Source of the DNA: Plantago major
Taxonomy: Eukaryota > Streptophyta > Magnoliopsida > Lamiales > Plantaginaceae
Length of the DNA: 64,000 nucleotides
Assembly: GCA_026545765.1 (NCBI GenBank)
Contig: CM048840.1
Coordinates: forward strand, 10,293,265 to 10,357,264
Direction of reading: 5' to 3'
Part shown: piece after piece, positions 1-10,962 of the stretch
Layout: each line of letters begins with the position of its first letter
How positions within the stretch are numbered: position 1 is the stretch's first letter
Translations under genes and position numbers: made by a program
Notes under the pieces: generated by a model
The model's database searches: none
Told to the model about the DNA's origin: nothing
What the model saw: the letters and a program-made list of their open reading frames with translations, nothing else

Positions 1-422
1 TTGGTAAATGATTTAGAACAAAAATGTTAGTATCTTGAACAAATAAATTCACCAATAAAATATGAGAAATCTTTGTAGTGTCCAAGACAAAATAAATGAA
101 AAATAATAAAATCAATGAGTTTGATGCCTAATAAATTGTGAAAACACGGAATTATGTAGCACAATCTACAAAAACATTTTATATCTGTCAAATGGAAAAT
201 AACAAAAAAACATCTTATATTAAAAATAGGAGGGAGTAGAACAAGCTACGCGTGATGTGCTTGTCGACGAAGTAAAACAAACAAAGACCAGTGAGTAAAC
301 GACCAAAGCAAACAAGAGTTGAGTCAATGAGACAAAACAGCCGCAGACAACAAATTTATGTATGTTATCATAAATTAATTTCGTTACATAATTAAGTTAA
401 ACTCGGTAACTTATTATCACGA
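1..422. other. Intergenic flank downstream of SWEET
   Basis: AT-rich sequence after the SWEET stop codon. I see no open frame, repeat or RNA gene. It should contain the 3' UTR and poly(A) region of the minus-strand SWEET transcript, but no single signal stands out. Confidence 0.6.
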
Positions 423-1885
423 TCAAGTTAAGTCCTGAACTAGCGGGGCCTCGAGATCAACGGTAGAATCCTCCATAGCAGTACCTGAGGAAGATTTGGC
501 GACAAAATTTATTACTCTAGATGGTGTTACAAGTCGTACTGTAAACATGAACGTCTCAAATTTGAAATATATGAAAGATTCGACAGAAGAACATGACAAG
601 TAAACACCTGAACTTCGAAATTTCACCATAAGGATACAAGATACGAGGAGCTGGACGATTTCCAATATTATGCCACCTCCGTGAGCAATCTGTGGAACAG
701 GGGAAAGGGTAAAGCACAAACCGAAACAAGGGACAGTCACATACTTATAATGGTGTGAAATCAATGTGTACTTACAGCAAGGTAAACATCGTAGGTAGGG
801 CTATAAAGATATGCATATGCAAACCACGCGACAGCATTCAAGAAATACATTGTGCATAATCCAAACGGCAAGTAATGTGTGGTTCGCGTCTTGCATGCAT
901 CTATCTGGAAATCAATAAAATATATATAAGTTTGTATCAATGCAAGGGAAAAGATCAGTGTATATTGGGTAACAAGCAAACATCAGACTTAAGAGAGATT
1001 TAACATCAGTGTATATTGGGTAAACAAGCAGCAGATTTAAGAGAGATTGAAGAGGTTAGATTCTTACTATTGAAGGTATCGGAGAAGCATACATAATAAT
1101 TCCAACTGTAGCAGCAGTGGACCCAGTAATATGTGGATGATCTAGGAGGGGAGGCCAATAAGGCCAAGGACCCGCAAATACAAAATACAGGAACAATATA
1201 AGCTCTGGGAAGATGGCTGTCCGTTCGATAATCAACTGATCATGCAGGTAGCAAAAGTCGTAGTACTTTGTTAGATAAGATAATAATACGACACATAAAC
1301 AGAGTATATGACAATGAGTTACCTTGTTACGACGTATAGTATTATCCTTGAAAGTCATCATGTAATAGGTCTGAACTATACAGCAAACCAAATTGACAAA
1401 CACGACGCATATATTCTGGAATGTGGGGAATTCTATAACTGGTTCACTGAGACCATAAAACATCCATACGACGCACGCCAGCTGAGTAAAAGAAAATGGG
1501 TAGGGTTGTAGACCTCCAGTTGACTTCTCCCTTGTTATTCGCCAAATAATTGGCCTGTGATTAAATTTAACAAAGGAAAGAAAAAAAAACTAAATCAGAT
1601 CAAATCATACCTATAGCGAGTTTGACGACTAAGAAATTTGTTTAAAGAACATACATAATCAAGACTAGGTAGAGGGAGTAGAAATTACTCACATTGGATA
1701 CACAATTAGCAGAGCAAGTGACACAGCAGAAGCTACATAAAAACGAATTAATAAGCAAACAAGAATGAATAACTACAATAAGAAGAAACACAGTAGTATA
1801 TTGTAAGTTTAGGAAAGGCAAAAGAAAACGTCGTCGACAAACCTGTAATGCCCAACACTAGGTCTGGTGTTCCTAAAAAATTCAT
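423..1885 (-). CDS. SWEET (MtN3/saliva) sugar transporter, seven exons
   Basis: SWEET proteins are seven-helix membrane uniporters for sucrose or hexoses, built from two three-helix MtN3 repeats. Seven exons fit with GT-AG borders: 1843-1885, 1693-1732, 1323-1554, 1068-1235, 776-904, 608-689 and 423-538. They total 810 nt (269 residues plus stop) and stay in frame throughout. Exon 1 begins MNFLGTPDLVLGITG, the usual short extracellular start, and exon 2 is a tiny 40-bp exon typical of the family. Repeat 1 shows YPMPIIWRITREKSTGGLQP, then CVVWMFYGL. Repeat 2 shows GIIMYASPIPSI, then HYLPFGLCTMYFLNAVAWFAYAYL. The helix prolines are kept. The Asn often found in the first repeat (LLNC in many members) is Ala here, while the second-repeat Asn is present. 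The last 69-bp intron (539-607) is the least certain; without it the frame also stays open. The clade cannot be assigned. Because the protein is divergent, a decaying paralogue is possible. Confidence 0.78.
955..1049. repeat. Tandem duplication in SWEET intron 4
   Basis: Two adjacent copies of about 45 bp, both starting TCAGTGTATATTGGGTAA and ending in AAGAGAGATT (955-1001 and 1006-1049). They lie within the intron at 905-1067. A few substitutions separate them, so the duplication is recent but not brand new. Confidence 0.8.
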
Positions 1886-2930
1886 CTTTCTCAGCAATTT
1901 TGATCTGATAGTCATGATAACAGAAAATATGAAACATAGTTAAAACCGATCGAGTACAAGTAAAATTTAAAACACACTTGATCAACAAACACGCACAAAA
2001 TTATACACTCCATGGCCAATAAGTTAAGTTGTAATATAATATGTAGAAATCACTACAGGAAAGCATTGATCTTTGAATTATAAATATGCAGGATATTAAT
2101 TTGTTGTAATAACCATTAAGTAGAAGCTATTTGTGGAAGGAAGATATGTAGCTAATGATGTATATGCAATGTAACAAATTTAAACAGAAAAAGCTACCTT
2201 CAAGGCTTTAACCAACAAGTAGAGACACAAAAAATCTCAAGAATATAGTTTTCAAACAAGAAGAAGCAAAAAGATGTAAACTTGGATTTCATCAACTGAT
2301 AATGAGCGGTATAAGGCAAATTGAAAAGCCAAATCTCATCCACAATAATAAAAATAAAGAGGTTAATAAGGCGAGAATGATTTGTGGTGATCGGAATGCT
2401 AAGGAACCTTACAAACGCAACGGACGGAGGTCGATGTTTCCCGGCGATATTGCAGAGCAAAATTGGGGCTTCACGTTTCTCGCTCGCCCTGATTAGGGGG
2501 TTTTGCTCAATTGGAAAATTTCGTGAAGCAGTATTGTCTTGCCCGGCAAATTTCTTACCTCGTTATCACACACAAAGGACGTTTGCTCTGTTTTCTTTTT
2601 TTTCTACTGTATTTTTTCTTTTCCGCTGAGAGACTGATGATAGCTATGTTTGCCCAGGCAAATTTCTTACCTTTCGCGAGCACAATTGGTATCAGGAGTC
2701 AATCGATTTGCTAGGTTTTACAGGTTTACTTATAGCTCTCAGGAGAGTCTTACATAAAAAGATTCAAATTGCATGATTAAGATACAATAATGTATAATTC
2801 TGAATAGATAAAATCAACAATTTACACAAAGTTCGCATAATTAAGATATAATATCATATGACTCTCAGACTCTCACAAAACTTGACTTTCATGTTTGACA
2901 TTTATATATACTCCCCGTTCCGGTTTCAAT
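1886..2930. other. SWEET upstream region, no other gene recognised
   Basis: This should hold the promoter and 5' UTR of the minus-strand SWEET gene. A TATTTATAA stretch on the minus strand near 2082-2090, about 200 bp before the ATG, is a possible TATA box. Short overlapping open frames at 2200-2714 have no recognisable product. A 19-bp motif (GCAAATTTCTTACCT core) occurs twice, near 2546 and 2659. Confidence 0.5.
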
Positions 2931-2939
2931 TAACCGCGT

Positions 2940-3165
2940 GCCCGGACACAAGTTTTTTAAAAAATAGAATAGTATTAGTGATAAATGTATAATAGTTTGT
3001 ATCTAGTTAGACTTGTAACTAGACAAATATTATCTATTCATAATACTCTTTCTAAATTCTAGATAACCTCTAGAAGCTTCTAATACTTGTATATATACTA
3101 CTATTAGTTGAATATACAGAATAAAATTACTGTTATTTCTCAACACGTTATCAACACCAACAATA
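2940..3165 (+). repeat. Possible decayed Copia LTR end with PBS-like sequence
   Basis: The stretch has the feel of an LTR 3' end (TATA-like TATATATACTACTATTAG, then TTATTTCTCAACACGTTATCAA). Many plant Copia elements join the LTR to internal sequence with a similar ACACGTTATCA phrase. No second LTR or coding region goes with it, so this is only a suggestion. It may belong to the same insertion history as remnant F. Confidence 0.3.
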
Positions 3166-3493
3166 GGAATTAGAAATTGGTGGACCACTTTTGTTATTTC
3201 TCAACAAATAGATAGTAATAAAGTAGAACATTTCCTGACCGTCATATAATCCATCTACCAAAGACCAAGTAATATCCTGTTATTCAAAGATGTCATGAAT
3301 GGAGTCTCCGAAGAAGATCGAGTTGCATATGAAATATTATTGAATAGCCATTTTATCTAAAAGCTAGTGCCAGAATTGCCATTGTTACCATAGTTACAAC
3401 TATTTTTTCAAAAAGATTAAAGAAAATCACTTATGAAGGGCACCTAGCTAACTGACAGTCATTTAAAAGAATTATGTAAAATAATGTTTGTGC

Positions 3494-3638
3494 TGCTGAA
3501 TATGCTTTTCTTTCATTCATCATCAATATAAATACTAGTACATAGAGTTTCTTTCGTTAATGTTAAGATAAGTTACAATCTTCAACAGATTTGTTCTAAT
3601 CTGCACTGGTGCTGATTAGATAAGTGAGAATCTCTTCA
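3494..3638 (-). repeat. Element F 3' LTR (approximate)
   Basis: On the minus strand it begins TGAAGAGATTCTCAC directly after a polypurine tract and could end at ATTCAGCA. The outer end is a guess because no 5' LTR survives for comparison. Confidence 0.45.
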
Positions 3639-3652
3639 CTCCCCCTCAAATT
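3639..3652 (-). other. Element F polypurine tract
   Basis: Minus-strand TTTGAGGGGGAG lies immediately before the LTR start. This is where plus-strand DNA synthesis would be primed. Confidence 0.65.
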
Positions 3653-6170
3653 GGCGCGTGGAGGTCATGAACGCCCAACTTGCACACAAGACAATGAAAT
3701 TGATCAGCACCAAGTGCTTTAGTGAACAAGTCAGCCACCTGATTTGATGTGGAAATGCGCCTAGGCTCGATGTCTTTTGCCTCAACACGACGAAATAGCA
3801 GTCCAACTCTACGTGTTTGGTCCTCTCATGGAAAACTGGATTGTTAGCAATGTGACACGCCGCTTGATTATCACAGTATAAAGGTGTCGCGCCATGTTGA
3901 GCACCTTCAAGATCTTTTAATAGCCATCTTAGCCACAAAACTTTGCTCACTGTTGCTGCCATGGAACGATATTCTGCTTTGGCAGAAGACCTTGAAACAA
4001 CTGATTGCTTTTTAGTACGCCAAGATATTGGTGCACCTCCAAGAGAGAAAAAAAACCGGTGCAAGAGCGTCATGTACAATGACAGCCTCCCCAGTCAGCA
4101 TCGCAAAAGGCAGTAATCTCAAAATCTGTATTTGCTGGTAGAAAGATACCTTGTCCCGGTATCATTTTCAAATAGCGTAATACTCACGTTGCTGCATCCA
4201 TGTGACTTTGTCACGGCTGCTGCACAAATTGGTTGAGCATATTGACAACGAATGCAATATCTGGTCTCGTGACCGTCAAATAAAGTAACCTCCCAACTAG
4301 TCTTCGATATCGACATGCATCAACTGGTGGACTCTCTGTGGCAAAGTCCAAGCGAATATTCTGTTCCACTGGAAATGAGCTAGGACGCCCTCCTTGTAAT
4401 CCACTCTCTTCCAAAATGTCCAGCGTATATTTGCGTTGGCATAAGACCATCGCTTTTGAAGATCTCGCAACTTCGATGCCCAAAAAATATTTTAGAGGGC
4501 CTAAATCCTTGATGCTGAATTGATCATGGAGATAACTCTTAACTTGTTCAATCCGTTCTTGAGAGTTGCCTGCCAAAATAACATCATCTACATAAATCAA
4601 GGCCGCAACGTAGATCGTACCTCGCATGTATATGAACAATGAGTGATCTGCCCGTGATTGACGAAATCCTATGTCAAGAAGGGCCCTAGTAAATTTTTTA
4701 TACCAATTTCTTGATGCCTGACGGAGTCCGTATAATGATCTTTTGAGCTTGCAGACTCTATCATCTCCTGCCTTTGCAAAACCTTGCAGAATCTTCATGT
4801 ATACTTCTTCTGCCAAGTCTCCGTGTAAAAATGCGTTGTTTACATCAAGTTGGTGCACCACCCATTGTTTCGTAACAGCTACAGCAAGCATGCAGTGCAC
4901 AGTCACCAATTTTGCGACGGGAGCAAAGGTTTCGTGGAAGTCTATTCCTTCAACTTGTGTGAATCCCTTCGCCACCAATCGAGCCTTAAATCGTTCAATG
5001 TCACCGTTAGGCTTATATTTGATTTTATACACCCATTTTGAATCCACAGCTTTCTTTCCGGGAGGTAGTTGCTCAAGTGTCCATGTCCCATTTGATTCAA
5101 GTGCATCAATTTCTTTCTTCATTGCCTCGCGCCATCTAGCATCCTTTACGGCCTGATAAAAGTACTTAGGCTCATCATGAGAAGTGATGGCTGGAAGGAA
5201 AGCCTTGTGAGAAGAAGAAAATTTATTGTAAGAAATATAATTGGACAAAGAATGTACCGTCGAGGCCACTGAAGTAGGATCGGGTAGCGAATGGTCTATT
5301 GACTTGGGCAAATCCACTTCAAAACCTTCCAGGGCTTTTGGTAGTTGTTTATGGCGTGTGCTATGTCTTTGTGATCCATTATCCTTTCTCCCATTGATGT
5401 TGTTACCATTTGTATGCTCAACATCCATTGGAGTACTAGATGGTGTAGGTTGCACAATGGAAATTGGCTCAAAACTTTCCCATTCATTATTTCTCGTTTC
5501 TACTCCACCTTGTTTGAAAGGGAATTTTTTCTCAAAAAATATCACATCACTGGAGGTGAATATTTGCTTTCTTTCCAAGTCGTAAACACGATACCCCTTT
5601 TGTGAATGGGGATACTCGACGAAAACACACCTTCTCCCCCTTTCGCCAAACTTATCCCCTCCTTTCCTATGAGCGTAAACTAGGCAACCAAACACCCTGA
5701 GATTATCATAATTGGGGATTTTTCCAAAAACAATTTCATATGGAGATTTATTTCCAACTACTTTCGATGGCATCTTATTGATAACATAGTCAGCTGTTAA
5801 GATGCACTCCCCCCCAAAAACGAATAGGCAGACCTGCTTCAAAACTTAATGCTCTAGCCACTTCCAAAATATGTCTATGCTTTCTTTCTAAAACTCCATT
5901 TTGCTGTGGAGTGTCAGTAAATGAGGTTTCAAGAATGATTTCTCTTTGAGCATAAAAATCTAGCATATGATTAGATTGAAATTCAACTCCGTTGTCCACT
6001 CTAATTCTTTTAACTTTAGCACCGAATTGGGTCGATACCATATTGTGAAAAGTTATCAATAGATTTCCTATTTCTTACTTACTTTTCATAAAAAAAACCC
6101 AAACACCACGACAAAAATCATCAACAATAGTGAGAAAATAGCGTGCACCGGAATAAGACTCGACTTTGTT
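3645..6170 (-). pseudogene. Element F pol fragment: integrase, RT, RNase H
   Basis: Pol would insert and reverse-transcribe the element. The order on the minus strand is integrase core from about 6153 ([11 protein letters not shown], then VDNGVEF and PQQNGVLERKHR), the GKGY-like region to 5550, RT (VYKIKYKPNGDIERFKARLV, LDVNNAFLHG, IYVDDVILAG near 4580) and RNase H (SSAKAEYRSMA, YCDNQAA, ERTKHVELD). Frame changes near 6060, 5830, 4220 and 4090 break it into at least four open pieces. Some active-site residues survive, but no complete polyprotein does. Confidence 0.85.
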
Positions 6171-6321
6171 TAGGACCCGACGGGTTGATAACATATATTT
6201 TATACGGGGTCCTATCGTATTTGACCTGTTAATTAATTAGTAACAGATACATGTTTTTTAAAAATTTGTATTACTCGAAACGAACCAAAATAAAATACAA
6301 AAGTATACAACACGGTCAATA

Positions 6322-6550
6322 GGGTTTTTTCCCAACAACCCGTGGCAGTATATGGTCACCTCACCACACACACACGAAAATTATTATTGTACAAACATAA
6401 TTTTTACATGTTAGAGCTATGTTTTACCCCCCCCCCCCCCCCCCCGGTTTCCAACAACCCCGCGGTCTTATGTGGTCACCCTACCAATGACACAAAAGTT
6501 ATTATTCAATAAACATATTTTCACATGTTATAATTGTTTCTCCACACCCC
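6322..6550. repeat. Two-unit tandem repeat with a 19-C run
   Basis: Unit 1 (6322-6445) and unit 2 (6446-6550) share the order CCAACAACC, then TATGGTCACC or TGTGGTCACC, then AAAATTATTATT or AAAGTTATTATT, then ACATGTTA and a C-rich end. Unit 1 ends in 19 consecutive C (6427-6445). No coding sense was found. Confidence 0.65.
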
Positions 6551-6555
6551 CGAGG

Positions 6556-6758
6556 CCCGTTATTGATGAAGAAAGTAGAGAGAAGATCGAAGAGAGTTCC
6601 CCGCGTAGAGAGTATATGCCCCGACCCGTTATGGAGATCAAGAAAGTAGAGAGAAGATCGAAGAGAGTTTCCCCACCTAGAGAGTATCAGATACCCCCCT
6701 CCGGGGCCCGTTATGGATAAAAAAATAGAGAGAAGATCGAAGAGAGTTTCCCCGCCCC
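6556..6758. repeat. Three-unit minisatellite, about 70-80 bp per unit
   Basis: Units start at 6556, 6625 and 6707 with CCCGTTAT. Each contains AGAGAGAAGATCGAAGAGAG followed by TTCCCC or TTTCCCC. Units 1 and 2 also share TAGAGAGTAT. The open frames over this region on both strands come from the repeat and are not convincing genes. Confidence 0.8.
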
Positions 6759-6774
6759 ACTCGCGGGAAAAATG

Positions 6775-7020
6775 TACTCCTACCGTCCCAGAGAACTTCA
6801 TACATTAGGGCTAGCGCGCAGTTTTATGTGAAAAAGCTAAAGTATTTTTTTTTTTTTGGATAATGTGTACTTTTAGTGGCAGAGTGTGTAATTTGAGTGA
6901 AAAATTGAGATTGTTTATTATTTGTTGGGTGTGGGTAGCTTCCTTTTTTGGTAATGTATAAAGTACTATGGGACGGCTAAAAATGACAAATGTATGAAGT
7001 TCTGCGGGACGGAGTGAATA
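6775..7020. mobile_element. Stowaway-like MITE
   Basis: The left end CTCCTACCGTCCCAGAGAAC and the right end (rev. comp. TTCACTCCGTCCCGCAGAAC) form terminal inverted repeats of about 30 bp. TA dinucleotides sit at 6775-6776 and 7019-7020. The CTCC..CCGTCCC terminus and TA target are typical of Stowaway MITEs mobilised by Tc1/mariner transposases. At 246 bp there is no coding capacity. A second GGGACGG block near 6970 suggests an internal duplication. Confidence 0.75.
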
Positions 7021-7465
7021 GTTTTTACTAAATTAATCGTAAAATGTTGCGGTCAGGTCTTGTTACAAATATATGGAACGGGTTCGAGTATATGCCAGAC
7101 CGGACTTAAACATCATTATTTCGAGCAGGGTTGAATTCGGGTTAGATAGAACTCGATCTGTTTAAAAGTAAAATAACGAAATACCATTGTAGTAAGATAT
7201 AAGCTGAGATGAAAACATGCAAATCTTGTCAAGAGACCGTCTCTAGGCCTAACTCACCACTTTTGTTATATACACCTTCCACCCCGAACTCAAAACTTTC
7301 CATTTTCCATTTTGGTCTGTTCCAAACTAAACTTCTCCCTCTTTAAATAGAAAATCTCTCTCCTACTTTATTGACATATCTCCTATTTTATTTACTATCT
7401 CTCATATTTTAATCACACTATTTGAGTACTTTATTTACTCTTTTTGCTACTTGATTCATTATCTC
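7021..7465. other. Intergenic spacer before element A
   Basis: AT-rich and, from 7310, pyrimidine-rich. There is a short palindrome AGAGACCGTCTCT near 7220 (GAGACnGTCTC core). No gene seen. The last five bases (ATCTC) are the likely target duplication of element A, but its partner lies beyond the window. Confidence 0.6.
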
Positions 7466-8041
7466 TGTTAGGAATATCTGTTAGTATTTTGATCATTCAT
7501 CACATGTTCTTATCTTAGCCAGAAAGGTGATTAAGTACTCTTGGTTCACTTGAACATTGTAAAAGAGGAAATCACTGAGTATGATTAGTCTAGTAAATCT
7601 TGTATTTGGATTATAGGTCTCTGATTGTAATTTTTATTTCAAAGAAGACCATGAAGATCAATCATAGCAATGGAGCTTATCTAAAGATTAGAAGACTGAA
7701 TATTGAACAAGATTTATGAAGACATCAAGGTTTAGTCTAACTCATAAAGACTATGTCCTTAATCCTCAATTAAGTGTATTTACTTACACTTAAAATAAGG
7801 TTATGGACATATGACATCATGAGTAAGGAGCATGCAATCCATCGGAAAGGCTCATGTATCCGTTGAGACTAAAGGACAATGAACAGTACTATGCATTAAA
7901 TGCATTGGCAGAAATGCTACAAAAAGCAAGTCCTCTCTGAAAAATGAGATAGTGACTTCTGAGTACATAGTTCAAGATATAAACGGATATAATTTGATGG
8001 AGAGCACAACGGACATAATTCAAACGCCTCTCAAATTTATC

Positions 8042-8049
8042 TATAAATA
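8042..8049 (+). promoter_or_regulatory. Element A LTR TATA box
   Basis: TATAAATA in the middle of the LTR, about 575 bp from its start, and kept as TATA-like sequence in the LTRs of C and E. It would start the genomic RNA. Confidence 0.6.
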
Positions 8050-8429
8050 TCACAAACTTAGATGCTGAGAATAACAACTAACAACTTACACTTGCAAACT
8101 TACCATCAAGCAAAGTATTCTCTCAAGCACTCTACTACCCTTTCTGAAAGCTTTGTGTTGCTTGAAGAATCACTAGTAGTTCTAAGTTGTCCTGAACCTT
8201 AAACAAGAGATTGTTATTCGTGAAAGAGTTGAACTGTCAGAAACCCTTTCTGAAGCTCATTCTCCAGAACGGACATCAATTACTTGGGTCAGTAAAGAGC
8301 AGACTGCCATTCACTGAACAAGTGTATTAAGTAGTCTTGTTCCATTAGGCTCTCTGAAAACATAACTGAAAAGTTATACGAGAAGCCTCTCTAACAAAAC
8401 CTTATAACCAAACACCAACAAGGCGTGGA

Positions 8430-8525
8430 GTAGAGGAAGTACTTGATTTGAGAAATCAGGGAATAACTCCAAGGTTATCTGAGTAGAGGAAGTACTTAGC
8501 TCTAGGAGCTGGGGAATAACTCAGG
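8430..8525 (+). repeat. Hairpin minisatellite of A LTR, two units
   Basis: Two units carry GTAGAGGAAGTACTT, a hairpin, then GGGAATAACTC. The stems are TGATTT/AAATCA (8444-8449 with 8453-8458) and AGCTC/GAGCT (8498-8502 with 8506-8510), each with a 3-nt loop. The C LTRs hold five such units with other stem sequences. Confidence 0.75.
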
Positions 8526-8785
8526 GGGAACATTTGGTTGGGAACCATTTGTTTAGGAATCTTAGAATAGGATTATTGTAAGGTGAACTCAATTATCTGT
8601 TCTAGTGAATTCTAGGTCTCGTAAAGACCAAGTGGATTAGTTGGAGGATTACGCCACCTCCAGATACCACTATACTTGCTGTGTAATTTACCTTTCTGTA
8701 TTTACATTTCAGCAAAGCACACACACATACTTATTGTTTCTGCACTTATCTATCTTAAAGTCTTTTGCGCTCTGAATTTAAGTAT

Positions 8786-8805
8786 CAGAAACCCCCAGGT
8801 TTCTG
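8786..8805 (+). other. Inverted repeat near the A LTR end
   Basis: CAGAAACC, loop CCCA, GGTTTCTG: a perfect 8-bp stem. At the same place element C has CAGATATC and GATATCTG, so the pairing is kept while bases change. Its position, 85 bp before the LTR end, suggests a transcript-level or protein-binding role (inference). Confidence 0.7.
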
Positions 8806-8890
8806 AGAAATTGTGTTTATCGACAAAAGTTTCAAAAGACTATTCACCCCCCCCCCCTAGTCTTTTGCTTTGCTGTTATCTGGACCAACA

Positions 8891-8909
8891 AGTGGTATCA
8901 GAGCGGGAG
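8891..8909 (+). other. Element A primer binding site
   Basis: Directly after the LTR, AGTGGTATCAGAGCGGGAG contains TGGTATCAGAGC, the complement of the initiator tRNA-Met 3' end used by plant Copia elements. Confidence 0.9.
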
Positions 8910-9007
8910 GTTCACAAGCCTTCTGCACTGAACCTAGATCCCCAGATAGGTGAAGGAACTTTGTCCCTTTCTGAGGACTATATAATTTGTGTGTTAAGTG
9001 TGCAGGT

Positions 9008-9392
9008 ATGTCTCTGAGTGATGCACCCATTCTGAAGCCAGAAAACTACGAGAAATGGAAGAACAACATGATGCTCCATCTGGAGGCCATTAGTGACGAG
9101 ATGATCTATGTCATCAATGAAGGGCCTATCAAAATCAGACAACTGAGACAAGTTACTGAGGTGTCTGATGGAAGAAAAGCCTCAGATAAGGAAGATGGAA
9201 GTGAGGATGCTACTACTAGTGATAGTGGTCGTGTTGCTCATGGAAGCATTGTTTATGAAGACAAGCCAAGAGAGCTCTGGACATCTGAAGATGCCAAGAG
9301 ACACAGATTGGATGGTCAAGCTCGTAATATAATTATCAGATCGACACCTGAGCACATACAGTGTAAACTGTGGGGTGCTAAAACGGCGAAAG
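9008..9392 (+). pseudogene. Element A gag, N-terminal part
   Basis: Gag builds the virus-like particle that packages element RNA. The frame starts MSLSDAPILKPENYEKW, a Copia gag N-terminus, and runs through RELWTSEDAKRH and ARNIIIRSTPEHI. Element C has the same start. B is inserted after 9392; the reading frame resumes at 35480 without loss apart from the duplication GAAAG. ATG 9008 is chosen because C conserves it and homology begins there. Confidence 0.85.
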
Positions 9393-10948
9393 TGTTGGGT
9401 TTTGTGCGAGAAAATCACCTCAAAGGTTATGCAGCGGAAGGTTAAAATTTTGTATCACCAACAATGATTTAATTGATAAGCTATACAGATACTTATAATT
9501 GCGATAACATAAATCGGAAGCTTACTTGTTATGACGATCGTTTAAGATTTTTGAATTTATTATGACGACAGCTACTAACTCTTCGGATCTAATCCACAAA
9601 CAAAAGAGCAGGAATGTTTGATCGAGTCGTCGACCTTAGTTGATCCACAGTAACCGAGCACCAAAAGCACACGAGGACAATCTCGCGTTTTGTCGGTTTC
9701 TCTTTCGAAGAATTGCTAGGATATTCTTCTTAGAGAATTTTCTTCTTAATGATATGAAGTGTATGTTTATTTTGGTGTGTTTTTATGAAGGATTTTAGCT
9801 CCTATTTATAGGAGTTAAAAGTGGAAAATTTGAGATAAAATAAAGAGATAGTGGAGAAGAAAAGAAATTAAAAGAAATGTCACTAATGGCACATTTAAGA
9901 TAGTGCTACAACAAGTAAATGGCACTACCTCCCTTTTTTTTTTGTGAATAGTGAACAGTACACGCCAGATCACTATTCACTGTTGGGCCATTGGACTTTA
10001 ATTTCAAATCCGTCCAAGTACACTATCTCATAAATTATTCAATTAAGCCCAATAAATCCAATTTAACTTAATTAAACATTTTCTATCAAATAGAAAACTC
10101 ATTCATAGTATAAATTAAATATCCTTAATCCAATTAGATATTTAATTAAATTAAATATTCAATCTAATTAATATTTAATTAATTCCAACGTACGATTGGT
10201 GCTACAATTACTTATTGTGTGACCCTTAGGGCCTTATGTATAGCAAGCACTAATCCAATTAAGGTCTGGACGAACTCCTAGACGATTCATCAGGCATTCT
10301 TGATACATAAGGACGTTTGTGAGGACTCATACAAACTCCCTGTGATATAGGGCTTATGATGATACGGTCCCTTCATTCACGAATACTCAAATAAGTCTGG
10401 AACTTGATTGTGTGTCTATTCCAATAACTTAATTATTATCTCTCAATCTTATTAATTGATCCATTATAATTATTTGAACACTATTTCAAATATTTATCTC
10501 TTTGCACCGGCCGATGACTTTGATCAATTAAATATGAGAAGTAAAGTATTCTCTCGTAACTCTATTATGAGGAATGAATTCTTTCTTGGCTCAACTACGA
10601 CTCCCATGTGCTTCATAATGTACCGAGTTAATCGTAGTTGTGAGAACCACTACATCCTCTAAGGATATGATGCAGACCACATACCAATCTCAATTGCATC
10701 ACCGATATCCCAATCTCGATGATCATTGAAAGGGCCATTTTAGAGCTTATGTTATATCATTAAGATCTCACTATCTTAGTGACAACATTAAACTCATGGG
10801 AACACATACATAGATTAATTCAAACAATCAAATAATTAAACAAGTAGTGCAGTGACAATGAATGGACAATCAATCATATATTAAACTAATTGTGATCAAG
10901 TATATGTTATCCTTAATAAAGATTGTCTCTAGGACACATATACTATCA
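9393..10948 (-). repeat. Element B 3' LTR
   Basis: 1556 bp; on the minus strand it runs TGATAGTATATGTGTCC to AAAACCCAACA. It matches 16684-17143 plus 34130-35474. It lacks about 219 bp present in the other copy (34930-35148). A TATAAATA box (minus strand, 9803-9810) sits in the perfect inverted repeat CTCCTATTTATAGGAG. Confidence 0.92.
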
Positions 10949-10962
10949 ATCTCCCACTTTGA
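10949..10962 (-). other. Element B polypurine tract
   Basis: Minus-strand TCAAAGTGGGAGAT directly before the 3' LTR, in the expected position for plus-strand priming. Confidence 0.8.

Larger units (their letters stand above)
3494..6170 (-). mobile_element. Element F: 5'-truncated Ty1/Copia remnant
   Basis: Read on the minus strand, this runs from the integrase core through RT and RNase H to a polypurine tract and a short LTR of about 145 bp. The gag, protease, integrase zinc region and 5' LTR are missing. Homology stops abruptly near 6170, where unrelated AT-rich sequence begins. A short LTR fits low-copy Copia lineages such as Ale/Retrofit, but the lineage is not proven. It lies outside the A-E nest. 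Confidence 0.8.
7466..8890 (+). repeat. Element A 5' LTR
   Basis: 1425 bp, starting TGTTAGGAATATC and ending GGACCAACA. It matches the cut-off copy at 63464. TATAAATA at 8042-8049 is the likely Pol II promoter. A C11 run lies at 8847-8857 and two hairpin repeat units near 8430-8525. The same LTR family forms E (inverted) and, in another subfamily, the LTRs of C. Confidence 0.93.

Noticed and set aside
2200..2714. Overlapping short frames upstream of SWEET
   Set aside because: No recognisable domain, no splice pattern, low-complexity Phe-rich translation.
6472..6801. Frames on both strands over the three-unit repeat
   Set aside because: The repeated peptide reflects the tandem DNA repeat; both strands are open.
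8891..8909. tRNA gene fragments at primer binding sites
   Set aside because: Only the tRNA 3'-end complement is present, as expected for retrotransposon priming.
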